Shown here one piece after another: positions 7,851-16,338 of a stretch of DNA of 64,000 nucleotides. The notes below the pieces were generated by a model, which was not told where the DNA came from, searched no databases, and was given only the letters and a program-made list of their open reading frames with translations. Position numbers and translations under genes: made by a program. This DNA comes from Clostridiales bacterium (GTDB taxonomy: Bacteria > Bacillota > Clostridia > Lachnospirales > Lachnospiraceae), in assembly GCA_019420275.1 (NCBI GenBank), contig JAHZHN010000002.1:99691-163690 (forward strand), written 5' to 3'. The stretch's first letter is position 1, and each line of letters opens with the position of its first letter.

Positions 7851-10800
7851 TTATTTATTTTTCTTCTGTATTTGCTTCTCCAATACTTCAAATTGCTCAT
7901 CTGATAATTGTGTTGGATTGGACACTACTACTCTTATCTTGATTTTAGTCTTATAAAATCTCTCCTCTGCAGGAACTCTGTTAAGATATTCCTCCAATGC
8001 CTGCATCTCCTGAACAAGATAATCATTTTTCTTATTAAACCATTGACATAAGAAATTACATTGTTCAGAAGAACATGCTGCTTCATCATTATTTTGCATC
8101 ACGATTTCAAATGATTTATCCTTTAAACTTGCTTCATCCAATTTTCCGTATTTACATTCTCCGCTTGGTAATCTTTTAGATAGTTGCGATAATTTCACAA
8201 AGATAGATAATGTCACTTTTTCTGTAATGCTGTCAGGAACTAAATTGTTCTCATTAAGATTTCTTTCATATTTTGATGTTAATTCATAACCTTCTGTAAG
8301 CAAATGTGATACCCAGTGAAACGCAGACACTGGTAACATATTATCTATATTGTGATTCAGAATTGGTTTTGAAACTCGATGCTGACTCATATCCAGCAAA
8401 TCAGCAAAACGCAATAGTATTTTATCAAACTTGTAACTGATTAATTTATTTTTGGCATCCCCTTTCAGAAAATATATATCTCTTGTATCCATCATATGTC
8501 CCTCAGAAATTTGAGCAACGCTTTCTCTCACACTATTTTCCAAAAAATTCAAATCATATCTTTTCCGAATTTCTTCTGCACTTTCTCTGGCATGTTTGGA
8601 TCGGATTTTTTCTTCTAAAAATTCGTCTACTTTTTTATATGCCATTATAATTGTTCTTTTTGTATTCCCATGATTCCAATTTTCTTCAAGTTCTGTCGTA
8701 ATTCTCTCAGATTTTCCTTCATCAAGCAGAAAATCATTTTCCGAACCAATCCTAACCATAGAAATATCATGAAGATAGCAGGATATAAACAAAAGATAAT
8801 AATCATACGCTGATATTTTTAAATAACTAATAGTCTTTACAATTTTGACAATATTCTTTATTAAATCATTTGCATGCTCTTGATTGTGCAGTGTATAAAA
8901 ATACAAATGTTTTGCTCCATTTTTCCATACATCGCTGGTATATTTATATACCATAATCAAATCATCTATTTGCTTTGGTTCAATTACATATCTTCTGAAA
9001 ATCTCTAAAACCTCAAATACTGTATAATCTATTTTCTGTCGATTCTCATCCCCCATTACATCCAATTTCCAATCCAAAAAGTTTGTGATGATGCAGTGAG
9101 TATTTCTCAAATACGCCAATACTCTTAACTCGCCATATCTGATTCCTTTTTTATTGTAAGAATTCAGTGTAACATCATCCGATAAAACAACTTTAAATAT
9201 TTTAGAATAGACAGCATTAAGCAGCATTCTCTGCAATCTATTTGAATTCATATTCACAATTTTAACTTTATTAACAAAATCGTCAGAGCATATGTTAAAA
9301 CTTTTTAGTATATTTGAATCCAAACCGTCTATTTTTACATACTTGAATTTTTCCTTTAAAGCATTAGAGTTCATATTTGCATAACGAATCATCCTTTTAC
9401 TTACCATTTGATTTAATGTAGAATAACAATCTGGCATGCTCTGCGTTTCAATATCATGCAAATAATTAAAATACATTTTACGAATATAACTACATTCTAT
9501 TAATTCCTTGGGATATGCAATACCAATAATTGATTTAATATATTCTTTTATTATTTTAATCTCATTTTCTGATTCTGTATTCGCTATTAAAAGAGACATT
9601 GCTGCCTGCCATACATCATGTTTGTATAACTTAAAAAACTGCTCCTTATCTATACTCTTCACAAGTAATTCATATTTGTTATCAGCTTCTGATATATACT
9701 TTTCCTCAGTCAAAGTCTTAAATATACTATCGTTTATATCTTTTTCTGTCTTTAATTGCAGCCTCATCTGACGATATTTAAAAAATTTTTTATACCGCTC
9801 CAATTTTTCAATATATGCTTTATGTATCTTTTGTTCTTTCTTTTCATGTATCTCTGCTTCAATCGCATTCAACAATGCCTCTGCCTTGTGAAGTATTGTA
9901 TCATCCTCTTCTTCAGAATAAGTAGCATTTATATCTGCACCAATTTGTGAGGCTTCTCTGCTCAAAGTTCTCAAATACACCTCTCCATCTTTAATACCTC
10001 TAATCTCTATAAAACTACTCTTTTGATCTGTATGCACTTGTATATCATAAAATCCATCCATTTTATGCAATTCTGATAGAGAGTTATTTCTCAGTTTTAC
10101 TTTAAGAAAATCATCCCGTTCAGAAATTGCAGCACAGTCAGATACTCGCTCTTCAATCTTTTGATTAATTACTTCCAGCTGTTCTTTGAAATCGCTAAAG
10201 TCTTTTATTTCTCTGTTTGTATAAATATAAGAATCGTCTACATAGTATACAGATTTTCCCTCATAAAACTCAGAAAAAACTTTTGCAATTATCATCATGC
10301 AAATATTTCCAAAAAAATATGACTGCGGCAGACCCTGTGCGATTCCTTTGGTATATGTTTTACTTATATCCTCTCTTCCATAATATAATAATTTTGCCAG
10401 CTTTGTATTCAAATTTATCACTTCGCATATTAATAATTTGTATATAACTGTCTTCAAAATATTTTTATCATTCTTATTAAAACTAACTGGCATATGTTTT
10501 AAAAGTATACCATACACGACAAATGGATCCACTGATGGAAAAAAATTTTTCAAATCCAATTTCAACTCATATCGATATTCCTTTGTTTCTCGAAATATCC
10601 TGAAATATTCATTTGCCTTTTGTGTATATTCTTTATATTGCTTATTCCATTTTTTAAATAATTCTTCAGGTTTTTTAGATACTCTATTGCCATAAAAATT
10701 TTTAGGAATTAATCGGCTATAGTTTGACAAATTTAATTCCCAGTTATTCTCTTTAGCAGGAATTTCATATATCAATGGATGCATTAATGCAACCATTGCA

Positions 10801-11102
10801 ATCAACTGTTTCAAACCCGCAGTATGAATTGGCCGATACTCGGGCTCATCATGATAATCCTTGGGCTTATAATATACTTTTGTTTTAAAGAAATAATTTT
10901 CATCCTCTAAGACTTTCTCTAAAATTTTTTTAATCCGTCTCATTATCCCTTTTATTATTTCTTCATTAAAAGGATCAGACAGGTGATTTAATAATTCTTT
11001 GTCTTTTAAATCAAGTAATTCAGGATCAAAGACATAGGATCTAACCGAATAAATTGCCAAATATATATTCTCATCACTTATTATATAATCCTTTAACTTC
11101 AC
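7851..11102 (-). CDS. Reverse transcriptase fused to C-terminal HD domain (defence-type RT)
   Basis: About 1083 residues from a GTG at 11102 preceded by GGGAG; the frame also opens at ATG 11144. RT motifs (numbered from 11144): EYRPIHTAGLKQ (about 102-113), motif A LDLKNFFPS (196-204), motif B GIAQGLPQSYFFGN (267-280) and motif C VYYVDDSYIY (299-308). All catalytic Asp residues are present. A central helical region follows, then an HD-type domain: HNQEHAND (about 750), CYLHDISM (about 790), SEGHMMD and LLRFADLLD. It lacks intron-maturase or retron features, so it belongs with the Abi/DRT (UG) antiviral RTs. It sits in an operon behind a two-TM protein. The HD domain may be a nuclease or phosphohydrolase effector; this is inferred. 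Confidence 0.85.
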   Translation of the reverse strand: MKLKDYIISDENIYLAIYSVRSYVFDPELLDLKDKELLNHLSDPFNEEIIKGIMRRIKKILEKVLEDENYFFKTKVYYKPKDYHDEPEYRPIHTAGLKQLIAMVALMHPLIYEIPAKENNWELNLSNYSRLIPKNFYGNRVSKKPEELFKKWNKQYKEYTQKANEYFRIFRETKEYRYELKLDLKNFFPSVDPFVVYGILLKHMPVSFNKNDKNILKTVIYKLLICEVINLNTKLAKLLYYGREDISKTYTKGIAQGLPQSYFFGNICMMIIAKVFSEFYEGKSVYYVDDSYIYTNREIKDFSDFKEQLEVINQKIEERVSDCAAISERDDFLKVKLRNNSLSELHKMDGFYDIQVHTDQKSSFIEIRGIKDGEVYLRTLSREASQIGADINATYSEEEDDTILHKAEALLNAIEAEIHEKKEQKIHKAYIEKLERYKKFFKYRQMRLQLKTEKDINDSIFKTLTEEKYISEADNKYELLVKSIDKEQFFKLYKHDVWQAAMSLLIANTESENEIKIIKEYIKSIIGIAYPKELIECSYIRKMYFNYLHDIETQSMPDCYSTLNQMVSKRMIRYANMNSNALKEKFKYVKIDGLDSNILKSFNICSDDFVNKVKIVNMNSNRLQRMLLNAVYSKIFKVVLSDDVTLNSYNKKGIRYGELRVLAYLRNTHCIITNFLDWKLDVMGDENRQKIDYTVFEVLEIFRRYVIEPKQIDDLIMVYKYTSDVWKNGAKHLYFYTLHNQEHANDLIKNIVKIVKTISYLKISAYDYYLLFISCYLHDISMVRIGSENDFLLDEGKSERITTELEENWNHGNTKRTIIMAYKKVDEFLEEKIRSKHARESAEEIRKRYDLNFLENSVRESVAQISEGHMMDTRDIYFLKGDAKNKLISYKFDKILLRFADLLDMSQHRVSKPILNHNIDNMLPVSAFHWVSHLLTEGYELTSKYERNLNENNLVPDSITEKVTLSIFVKLSQLSKRLPSGECKYGKLDEASLKDKSFEIVMQNNDEAACSSEQCNFLCQWFNKKNDYLVQEMQALEEYLNRVPAEERFYKTKIKIRVVVSNPTQLSDEQFEVLEKQIQKKNK

Positions 11103-11616
11103 TTTCTTTCTCCCATTTTTCTTTTGTATCAACAAATTTAACAAATTCTTTGCATATATTTTTTACTTCTTCTTTATCTTCATCTTCCCATTCCGAATAT
11201 GTTTTGCAAAAAATGTATTCATTTTTTGTATTTCTATAGTTTATTCTTATTTCAATTTTTTTTTGCTCCAAGAAATTTTCATTCATTGCAATATAAAAAT
11301 ATCCTTTCTCATCTTCCTGTAATGGATATCTTGCATAAAACATTCCATCAATTGTTAGTTCAAATTCTTTTCCCAAATTTTTTAATGCATTCCATACCTC
11401 ATGATATTTCTCATTTCTTTTCCGCAATTTCTGAATAAATAGCAAAAAATCATCCACAAACCGTTTCAGGTAAGTCCCATTATATTTATAATCAGGATTG
11501 ACATAACCTATAAATTTTGAAAATAAATCTATCTCATTTATAAAACTATTTTCCTCGATATCCATAGTTAATAAATCTTGTATAAAACTATTTAATACTT
11601 TGTCCTGCATCTTCAT
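11074..11616 (-). CDS. Unknown protein between SLATT-like gene and RT
   Basis: 180 residues, acidic and Lys-rich, with no transmembrane segment, signal peptide or motif I recognise. Its start overlaps the end of the SLATT-like gene by 29 bp and its end overlaps the RT start, so the three are translationally coupled. The tight coupling suggests a working part of the RT system, such as a partner or regulator of the RT or the membrane effector. Confidence 0.65.
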   Translation of the reverse strand: MKMQDKVLNSFIQDLLTMDIEENSFINEIDLFSKFIGYVNPDYKYNGTYLKRFVDDFLLFIQKLRKRNEKYHEVWNALKNLGKEFELTIDGMFYARYPLQEDEKGYFYIAMNENFLEQKKIEIRINYRNTKNEYIFCKTYSEWEDEDKEEVKNICKEFVKFVDTKEKWEKESEVKGLYNK

Positions 11617-12136
11617 TTATCATTTCCTCTTTCTTTTGCAACAATTGCTTGTCTAAAGTAATCTTTATCTTCTCCCAATCATTTCCTTCAGCTGTAACCA
11701 TCTCTTCTATTTCCTCTGCTAAAATCTTTTCTGGTTCTAACTCATCCTTATATTTTCCAATCTTTTCTTCACAATAAAAGATTTCCTGTTTTACTTTTTC
11801 ACAATACTTTCTATAATGCTTCCATTTTTCACGAAACTTCAACCCGTTCATTAATCCGGTAACTGCTGTGATACATCCCATCAAGATTACAGTGATAATT
11901 CGAGAATATCTTGCCTCATTATACTGAAGTACTGATGTAATTACTGGAAGAATCAAACATGCACAATATCCCGAAACAAACAATATTTTGTAAAAGTTTG
12001 CACGAGATGCATATGTAAAGAGTTCATGCGCCACTCTTTTTTTCAATATTTCACTATTCAAATTTTCAATAAGAAATTCTATATACTCATCATCTTCTTT
12101 TAAATTCTTCCATGCTTTTCTTTCTTTTTTATTCAC
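11588..12136 (-). CDS. SLATT/DUF4231-like two-TM protein, putative pore effector of RT system
   Basis: 182 residues if GTG 12136 is the start (GGAGGAAAAA directly upstream); ATG 12148 is the alternative. A basic N-terminal helix is followed by two close transmembrane segments (ILFVSGYCACLILPVITSVL and IITVILMGCITAVTGLMNGL). A long charged helix follows (FREKWKHYRKYCEKVKQEI). This is the layout of SLATT/DUF4231 membrane effectors predicted to open pores in CBASS-like, SLOG and RT systems. First gene of the four-gene RT operon. Confidence 0.7.
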   Translation of the reverse strand: MNKKERKAWKNLKEDDEYIEFLIENLNSEILKKRVAHELFTYASRANFYKILFVSGYCACLILPVITSVLQYNEARYSRIITVILMGCITAVTGLMNGLKFREKWKHYRKYCEKVKQEIFYCEEKIGKYKDELEPEKILAEEIEEMVTAEGNDWEKIKITLDKQLLQKKEEMINEDAGQSIK

Positions 12137-12250
12137 TTTTTCCTCCATATATCTGTCTAATATTTATCACTATAATTAGACAAATTACATTTTAACATTT
12201 TCCAACATGACTAGTTTAGTCCATATTGCCAAATTAACATGCGTTAACTT

Positions 12251-12277
12251 TTGACAATTTCTTTTATAAATTGACAA
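12251..12277 (-). promoter_or_regulatory. Island operator B (RT operon / divergent SLATT-like gene)
   Basis: TTGACAATTT occurs at 12251 and again at 12271, exactly 20 bp apart, in the divergent region between the RT operon and the + strand gene. Unlike the other four sites, no good -10 lies at the expected position on the - strand, so the promoter here may be weak or activator-dependent, or the site may act on both genes. Confidence 0.55.
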
Positions 12278-12366
12278 TTTGCTTTTTACCTCATTTCCGT
12301 CTTTCTTTTCATGTAAAATAAATTTATATATTTAGTTATAGTTTTTTGTTTGAAAGGGAGTACGCC

Positions 12367-13059
12367 ATGAATCCAATTACTGCTTATATGATATATATTT
12401 TTTTTATTATTATCTTCTTCATTATAATACCGTATATCACTTTATTCTCTCTTTCGCTAACCGAAAAAATAATCACCGTTTTTATCCCAAATTTTCATAA
12501 TAAAAATTTCTTTGCTGAACAGCCTATATCATATAATCAACTCAACTCCGTTTATAAATATAATTTTGCTTCTGAATCTCAACTAAAATTTTTAAAAATT
12601 ATTTGTTCTGAATACAACTTCATATGTAATGAATACATCAAAAATAAAAGAAGATTTAACTATTCAAAAATACTCCTGGCTTTTTTATCCTGTATATTTC
12701 CCATTTTGGTTATTCTAAACTTACGATTCTTTCATTTCATTACATTTAATCAAACTATGACTCTCTTGAAATCTCCTTTCATTATTTTTCTGCTGCTGCC
12801 TGTTTTAATCTATTTAAATTTTCAACAGCCAAGAGAATCTTGGACACGTTTTTCTACATTAAAGTCTAAGTTAGAATTAGAAATGTATTCATTCATGTAT
12901 TCTCTAAATGATTATGCTTTAATGGCAGATGGAAAAGAGAAAATAACCTTTTTTCAAAATAAAATTACGGCTATTTTCTCTTCTAACATTACACAATTTG
13001 ATCAAAATATGAAAAAACATGTTGATAGAGAAAACAAACATTTTTTCTCTAAATCATAA
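12367..13059 (+). CDS. SLATT/DUF4231-like membrane protein beside RADAR-like operon
   Basis: About 230 residues from the ATG at 12367, preceded by GAAAGGGAG. There is an N-terminal hydrophobic helix, a middle pair of transmembrane segments (about 105-155), and then a soluble tail (RESWTRFSTLKSKLELEMYS, later FFQNKITAIFSS). That tail resembles the Trp-Arg/Glu-rich region after the TM pair in DUF4231. It is the only + strand gene in the island, ends 7 bp from the convergent deaminase gene, and is divergent from the RT operon. RADAR systems often carry a SLATT membrane protein, so it may serve either neighbour. Confidence 0.6.
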   Translation: MNPITAYMIYIFFIIIFFIIIPYITLFSLSLTEKIITVFIPNFHNKNFFAEQPISYNQLNSVYKYNFASESQLKFLKIICSEYNFICNEYIKNKRRFNYSKILLAFLSCIFPILVILNLRFFHFITFNQTMTLLKSPFIIFLLLPVLIYLNFQQPRESWTRFSTLKSKLELEMYSFMYSLNDYALMADGKEKITFFQNKITAIFSSNITQFDQNMKKHVDRENKHFFSKS

Positions 13060-13066
13060 ACTATTT

Positions 13067-16000
13067 TCACGATTTCAACATTCTATTTTTTTGATACTCA
13101 CTTTGGAAAGACTGCATATTCCCCATTTCTCTAATATGTTCAAGCCATTCATAGATTTGCTCACGGCTATATTTAGATGAACCATCTGGATTCTTCATAT
13201 TTTCCAAAGCACATGCCATCAAGGAATATTCATTTTCCAACGTAGTACTGAATACCCCTTTATCATCTGTATTAATAGATACACACAGTTGTGGACATTC
13301 CGTTAACTTTTCCGGATCAATTTCTAATCCATTATTATAAAATTCTATAATTGGATGTTTCCTATAATCTCGGAATGTGCTAATAAGATAATTGGATGAA
13401 GGATTTGTTTCAATGGCTATTCCTTTTGTACCTACTAGTTCCTGCATTTTTTTCTGTATAACTTTCACTCCTTTAATATACAGAGGGCTAATTTGCTTTT
13501 CGATTCTCATCTCTCCTTTTTTTCTCACAAATGTACTGTAATGATAATAATAATATAACAATGCCACATCCGGCATATATCGAATTTCAAAATGTGCCGG
13601 AAATTCTCGGTTGATTCGATAAAAATCAAAACTATTCTCTACAGAGAATCTATTATATTCAAAAAAACCATTCTTATAATATAATGGATCATCGCCCCTC
13701 AATTTCCATGCTCTATAGTATGAGTGAATATCAAAATTAGGTTTATAATTTTGAATTCCATAGGAATCATCACCTCTCATTTTCCATATTCTATCATATA
13801 CATGAAAATCAAAATTGGATTTGTTACTTTTAGATATATGAAATAATAACTTTTCTTTGTGTTCTTGATATTTTTTCTCTATTTTTTTTAGAATTATTTT
13901 TATAGTATCAAAATCAATATAATTTTCGTAAATCTCTTTAAAATACAAACTAAATTCTTTCTGCAGATAATCTTTTAGCTCTTCTTGCCCTTCTACTCCA
14001 AGTTCCACAATTCTCCCATGCATCCATACAATATTATCAAGATAATCCTGTTTTGAAATTAAAATACGATTTTCTTTTGTCCGATACCATTCTTCAACAT
14101 TAATTCCAAGGGCAATTGCATGTCCCAGACGATCTCCACAATCCAAATTAAAAAAGAGCATCGCTTCATCAATTGCTCTCAATCCATCTGCAACATCTAA
14201 GAACTCCTCTCCCGCATGATATGTAATGCGAAGTTGTGGTAATTCATTTGAAAAATCCTTGAACTTTTCCCTTACCCCAACTCTATATTTGGGCACTGCA
14301 AATCCTTTTCTGCTTTGTTTTGAATTTAATACTACATGGTTTGATAAAAATCGAAACGCTGAGGCAAATATTTCTGGGCGACACCCAATTTCTGAAGAAC
14401 ATGCATCAATTCCCAAAACTCTTTTTGCTATCGATGGATCTTTTCTTCTAAATTTTATAATTTCTTTTGCTCGCTGTTCTATTTCTTCACGTTTTTCATA
14501 ATGTCTGCACCTTAAAAACGTATTCCCATCCTTCGTATTTTCCAATTCCTTGATAAAATGATATACATAAAAATAACGATCCTGTATACTTTTTTCTTTG
14601 TCTGGATTGATAAGCTGATCTATATCACTAATTTGTTTTCGCATTTTCTCAATTGTTTCGGGCGGAGTAATCCTCACTTCTAAACTTTCCACATTGTCCT
14701 TTAGAAGATTATAACTTAGAGCTTTTTGCACATCATAGTCTAAAAACATTTCATCTTCTATTAAATCTCCTTTTCGACTCTGATATTTTTGAAAATTTGA
14801 AAATCCTACTTTATCATTCACCTGTACTATCTCAGAATGTATATTTTCTCTCAAAAGAATATATGCATAAAATAAATTTAGATGTTCATCTTTTTTATAA
14901 TGATTACTATTAGCCTTTTGAAACATGGAATATAAAAGCCAATTTTCTCCGGAAAAACTTCCGTTTGCGCCTCTTCTCTCAATAGAATATAACATATAGT
15001 CTTCCAATTTATATTTCTTATGTTCCAAAGTGTTCATCCTGTAATTTGCATTAAATCCGTCAATAACATGCTGCAGTTCATTTCGATATTTCATAAGCAA
15101 AAATGAACTTTTTAATATTTCTTTTACATTTTTTAAAGTTCTTTGCTGCCAAAGTTGATTAAATACATCTTTAGGGATAAAATCATATAAATACCCTAAA
15201 TTTACTTCTGACGCTAACAGCATTTGACAGAGACAATGTTTCATTTTTCCTTCTTCATCGTTTGTTATGCACTCCTCTATTTCTTCAGCTATTTCTCTGG
15301 TAACAATTGTCTCCGAAAGCATTTTATCTAAAATCCAAGATATAATGGGATCCTTAGCCAGAAAGTCTCTATACGTATTCTCATTGTTTTTTTCAGCAAG
15401 CAAAAATATTTCTCGAAATAACCATGTACAAGATTTTATTCCCACTGCTTCATTCAATTTATTTCTCACACTTTCAACTGTCTGTGTTACAAAAGGATCT
15501 CCACACTTTAAATTTTCTAAGTGTTGATTCAGGCGATTTGGCAGATTTCCTTTTAACTTATCTAAAAATTTTTTATAAGAGACTTTATATGAACCAATTT
15601 TTATTTTAGTTCCAGTAAGAAATGAAAATAAAAGCATCCGAATATAAGCTGCCTGCAAATATTGTATAGAAAGGGGTTTTTCTATATAATCTTTGCTGTA
15701 TTTAATGTTGGTATCTCTTTTTTCATCATCATATTCCCGTAAATATTCTAACATTTTAGAACTTGTTACATTATTCATCAAACTTATCCAGGACATTTGA
15801 AAAATTGGAATAGATCCCCAAAAATGAAAGTGATTCTCTGATATACCTTTCTGTAAAAGTAAATACAACCTTGTATTATTATGTCTTGTTACCACATCCC
15901 AGGAAAAACCAATATCTTCCATTTTCATATGATTTGATTGTCTCGCCATATATGCTGCAATAAAAATATCTTCGTTTATAATTGATGCCAATTCCCGCCA

Positions 16001-16333
16001 GTTCAACAAATATTTATATTGACATAAAACCTGATTTTCCTTCAAAGTAAGTACTTCTTCGCAATAAGAGAATAGAGCTGAGAAAACATTAATCTCATCT
16101 TTCTGATATTGATTAGAAAAACCATTAAATTTTATTTCTTGTTTCTCAAAATTAGATTTATAATATTGCCACATATTTATCATTTCATCATCACTATAAT
16201 TTTTTGCATATGAATGTGATAATTTTATAAATTCTTTTTTATCAAACTGATCATATATAATCCTATCCTTTATTACTTCTTCTGGGGACACACGTTTAAA
16301 AAGCATTTCCAAAATCTTTTGTAAATTGTCCAT
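13067..16333 (-). CDS. RdrB-like giant adenosine deaminase (RADAR-type)
   Basis: 1088 residues. Deaminase-superfamily metal and catalytic motifs are spread over the chain: ENHFHFWGS (about 168), ITYHAGEE (about 705), DRLGHA (about 735), ETNPSSN (about 977) and SINTDD (about 1020). They correspond to HxH, HAGE, RxGH, xxPxSN and NTDD of adenosine deaminases. The great length, and the neighbour encoding a KAP-like ATPase, match the RADAR anti-phage pair RdrA/RdrB, in which RdrB deaminates adenosine compounds during infection. A 26-residue tandem repeat lies between the RLGHA and PSSN motifs. The start is 5 bp after the ATPase stop. Large for the family, so a divergent subtype is likely. Confidence 0.8.
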   Translation of the reverse strand: MDNLQKILEMLFKRVSPEEVIKDRIIYDQFDKKEFIKLSHSYAKNYSDDEMINMWQYYKSNFEKQEIKFNGFSNQYQKDEINVFSALFSYCEEVLTLKENQVLCQYKYLLNWRELASIINEDIFIAAYMARQSNHMKMEDIGFSWDVVTRHNNTRLYLLLQKGISENHFHFWGSIPIFQMSWISLMNNVTSSKMLEYLREYDDEKRDTNIKYSKDYIEKPLSIQYLQAAYIRMLLFSFLTGTKIKIGSYKVSYKKFLDKLKGNLPNRLNQHLENLKCGDPFVTQTVESVRNKLNEAVGIKSCTWLFREIFLLAEKNNENTYRDFLAKDPIISWILDKMLSETIVTREIAEEIEECITNDEEGKMKHCLCQMLLASEVNLGYLYDFIPKDVFNQLWQQRTLKNVKEILKSSFLLMKYRNELQHVIDGFNANYRMNTLEHKKYKLEDYMLYSIERRGANGSFSGENWLLYSMFQKANSNHYKKDEHLNLFYAYILLRENIHSEIVQVNDKVGFSNFQKYQSRKGDLIEDEMFLDYDVQKALSYNLLKDNVESLEVRITPPETIEKMRKQISDIDQLINPDKEKSIQDRYFYVYHFIKELENTKDGNTFLRCRHYEKREEIEQRAKEIIKFRRKDPSIAKRVLGIDACSSEIGCRPEIFASAFRFLSNHVVLNSKQSRKGFAVPKYRVGVREKFKDFSNELPQLRITYHAGEEFLDVADGLRAIDEAMLFFNLDCGDRLGHAIALGINVEEWYRTKENRILISKQDYLDNIVWMHGRIVELGVEGQEELKDYLQKEFSLYFKEIYENYIDFDTIKIILKKIEKKYQEHKEKLLFHISKSNKSNFDFHVYDRIWKMRGDDSYGIQNYKPNFDIHSYYRAWKLRGDDPLYYKNGFFEYNRFSVENSFDFYRINREFPAHFEIRYMPDVALLYYYYHYSTFVRKKGEMRIEKQISPLYIKGVKVIQKKMQELVGTKGIAIETNPSSNYLISTFRDYRKHPIIEFYNNGLEIDPEKLTECPQLCVSINTDDKGVFSTTLENEYSLMACALENMKNPDGSSKYSREQIYEWLEHIREMGNMQSFQSEYQKNRMLKS
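13689..13822 (-). repeat. Tandem 78-bp repeat inside the deaminase gene
   Basis: Two adjacent in-frame copies offset by 78 bp (26 codons) encode NFDFHVYDRIWKMRGDD and NFDIHSYYRAWKLRGDD. The DNA copies differ at many positions, so the duplication is not recent. Confidence 0.8.
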
Positions 16334-16338
16334 TTAAT

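Noticed and set aside
7851..11102. Group II intron or retron origin of the reverse transcriptase
   Set aside because: No maturase X or endonuclease domain, intron RNA ends or retron ncRNA could be recognised nearby, and the operon partners are defence-type.
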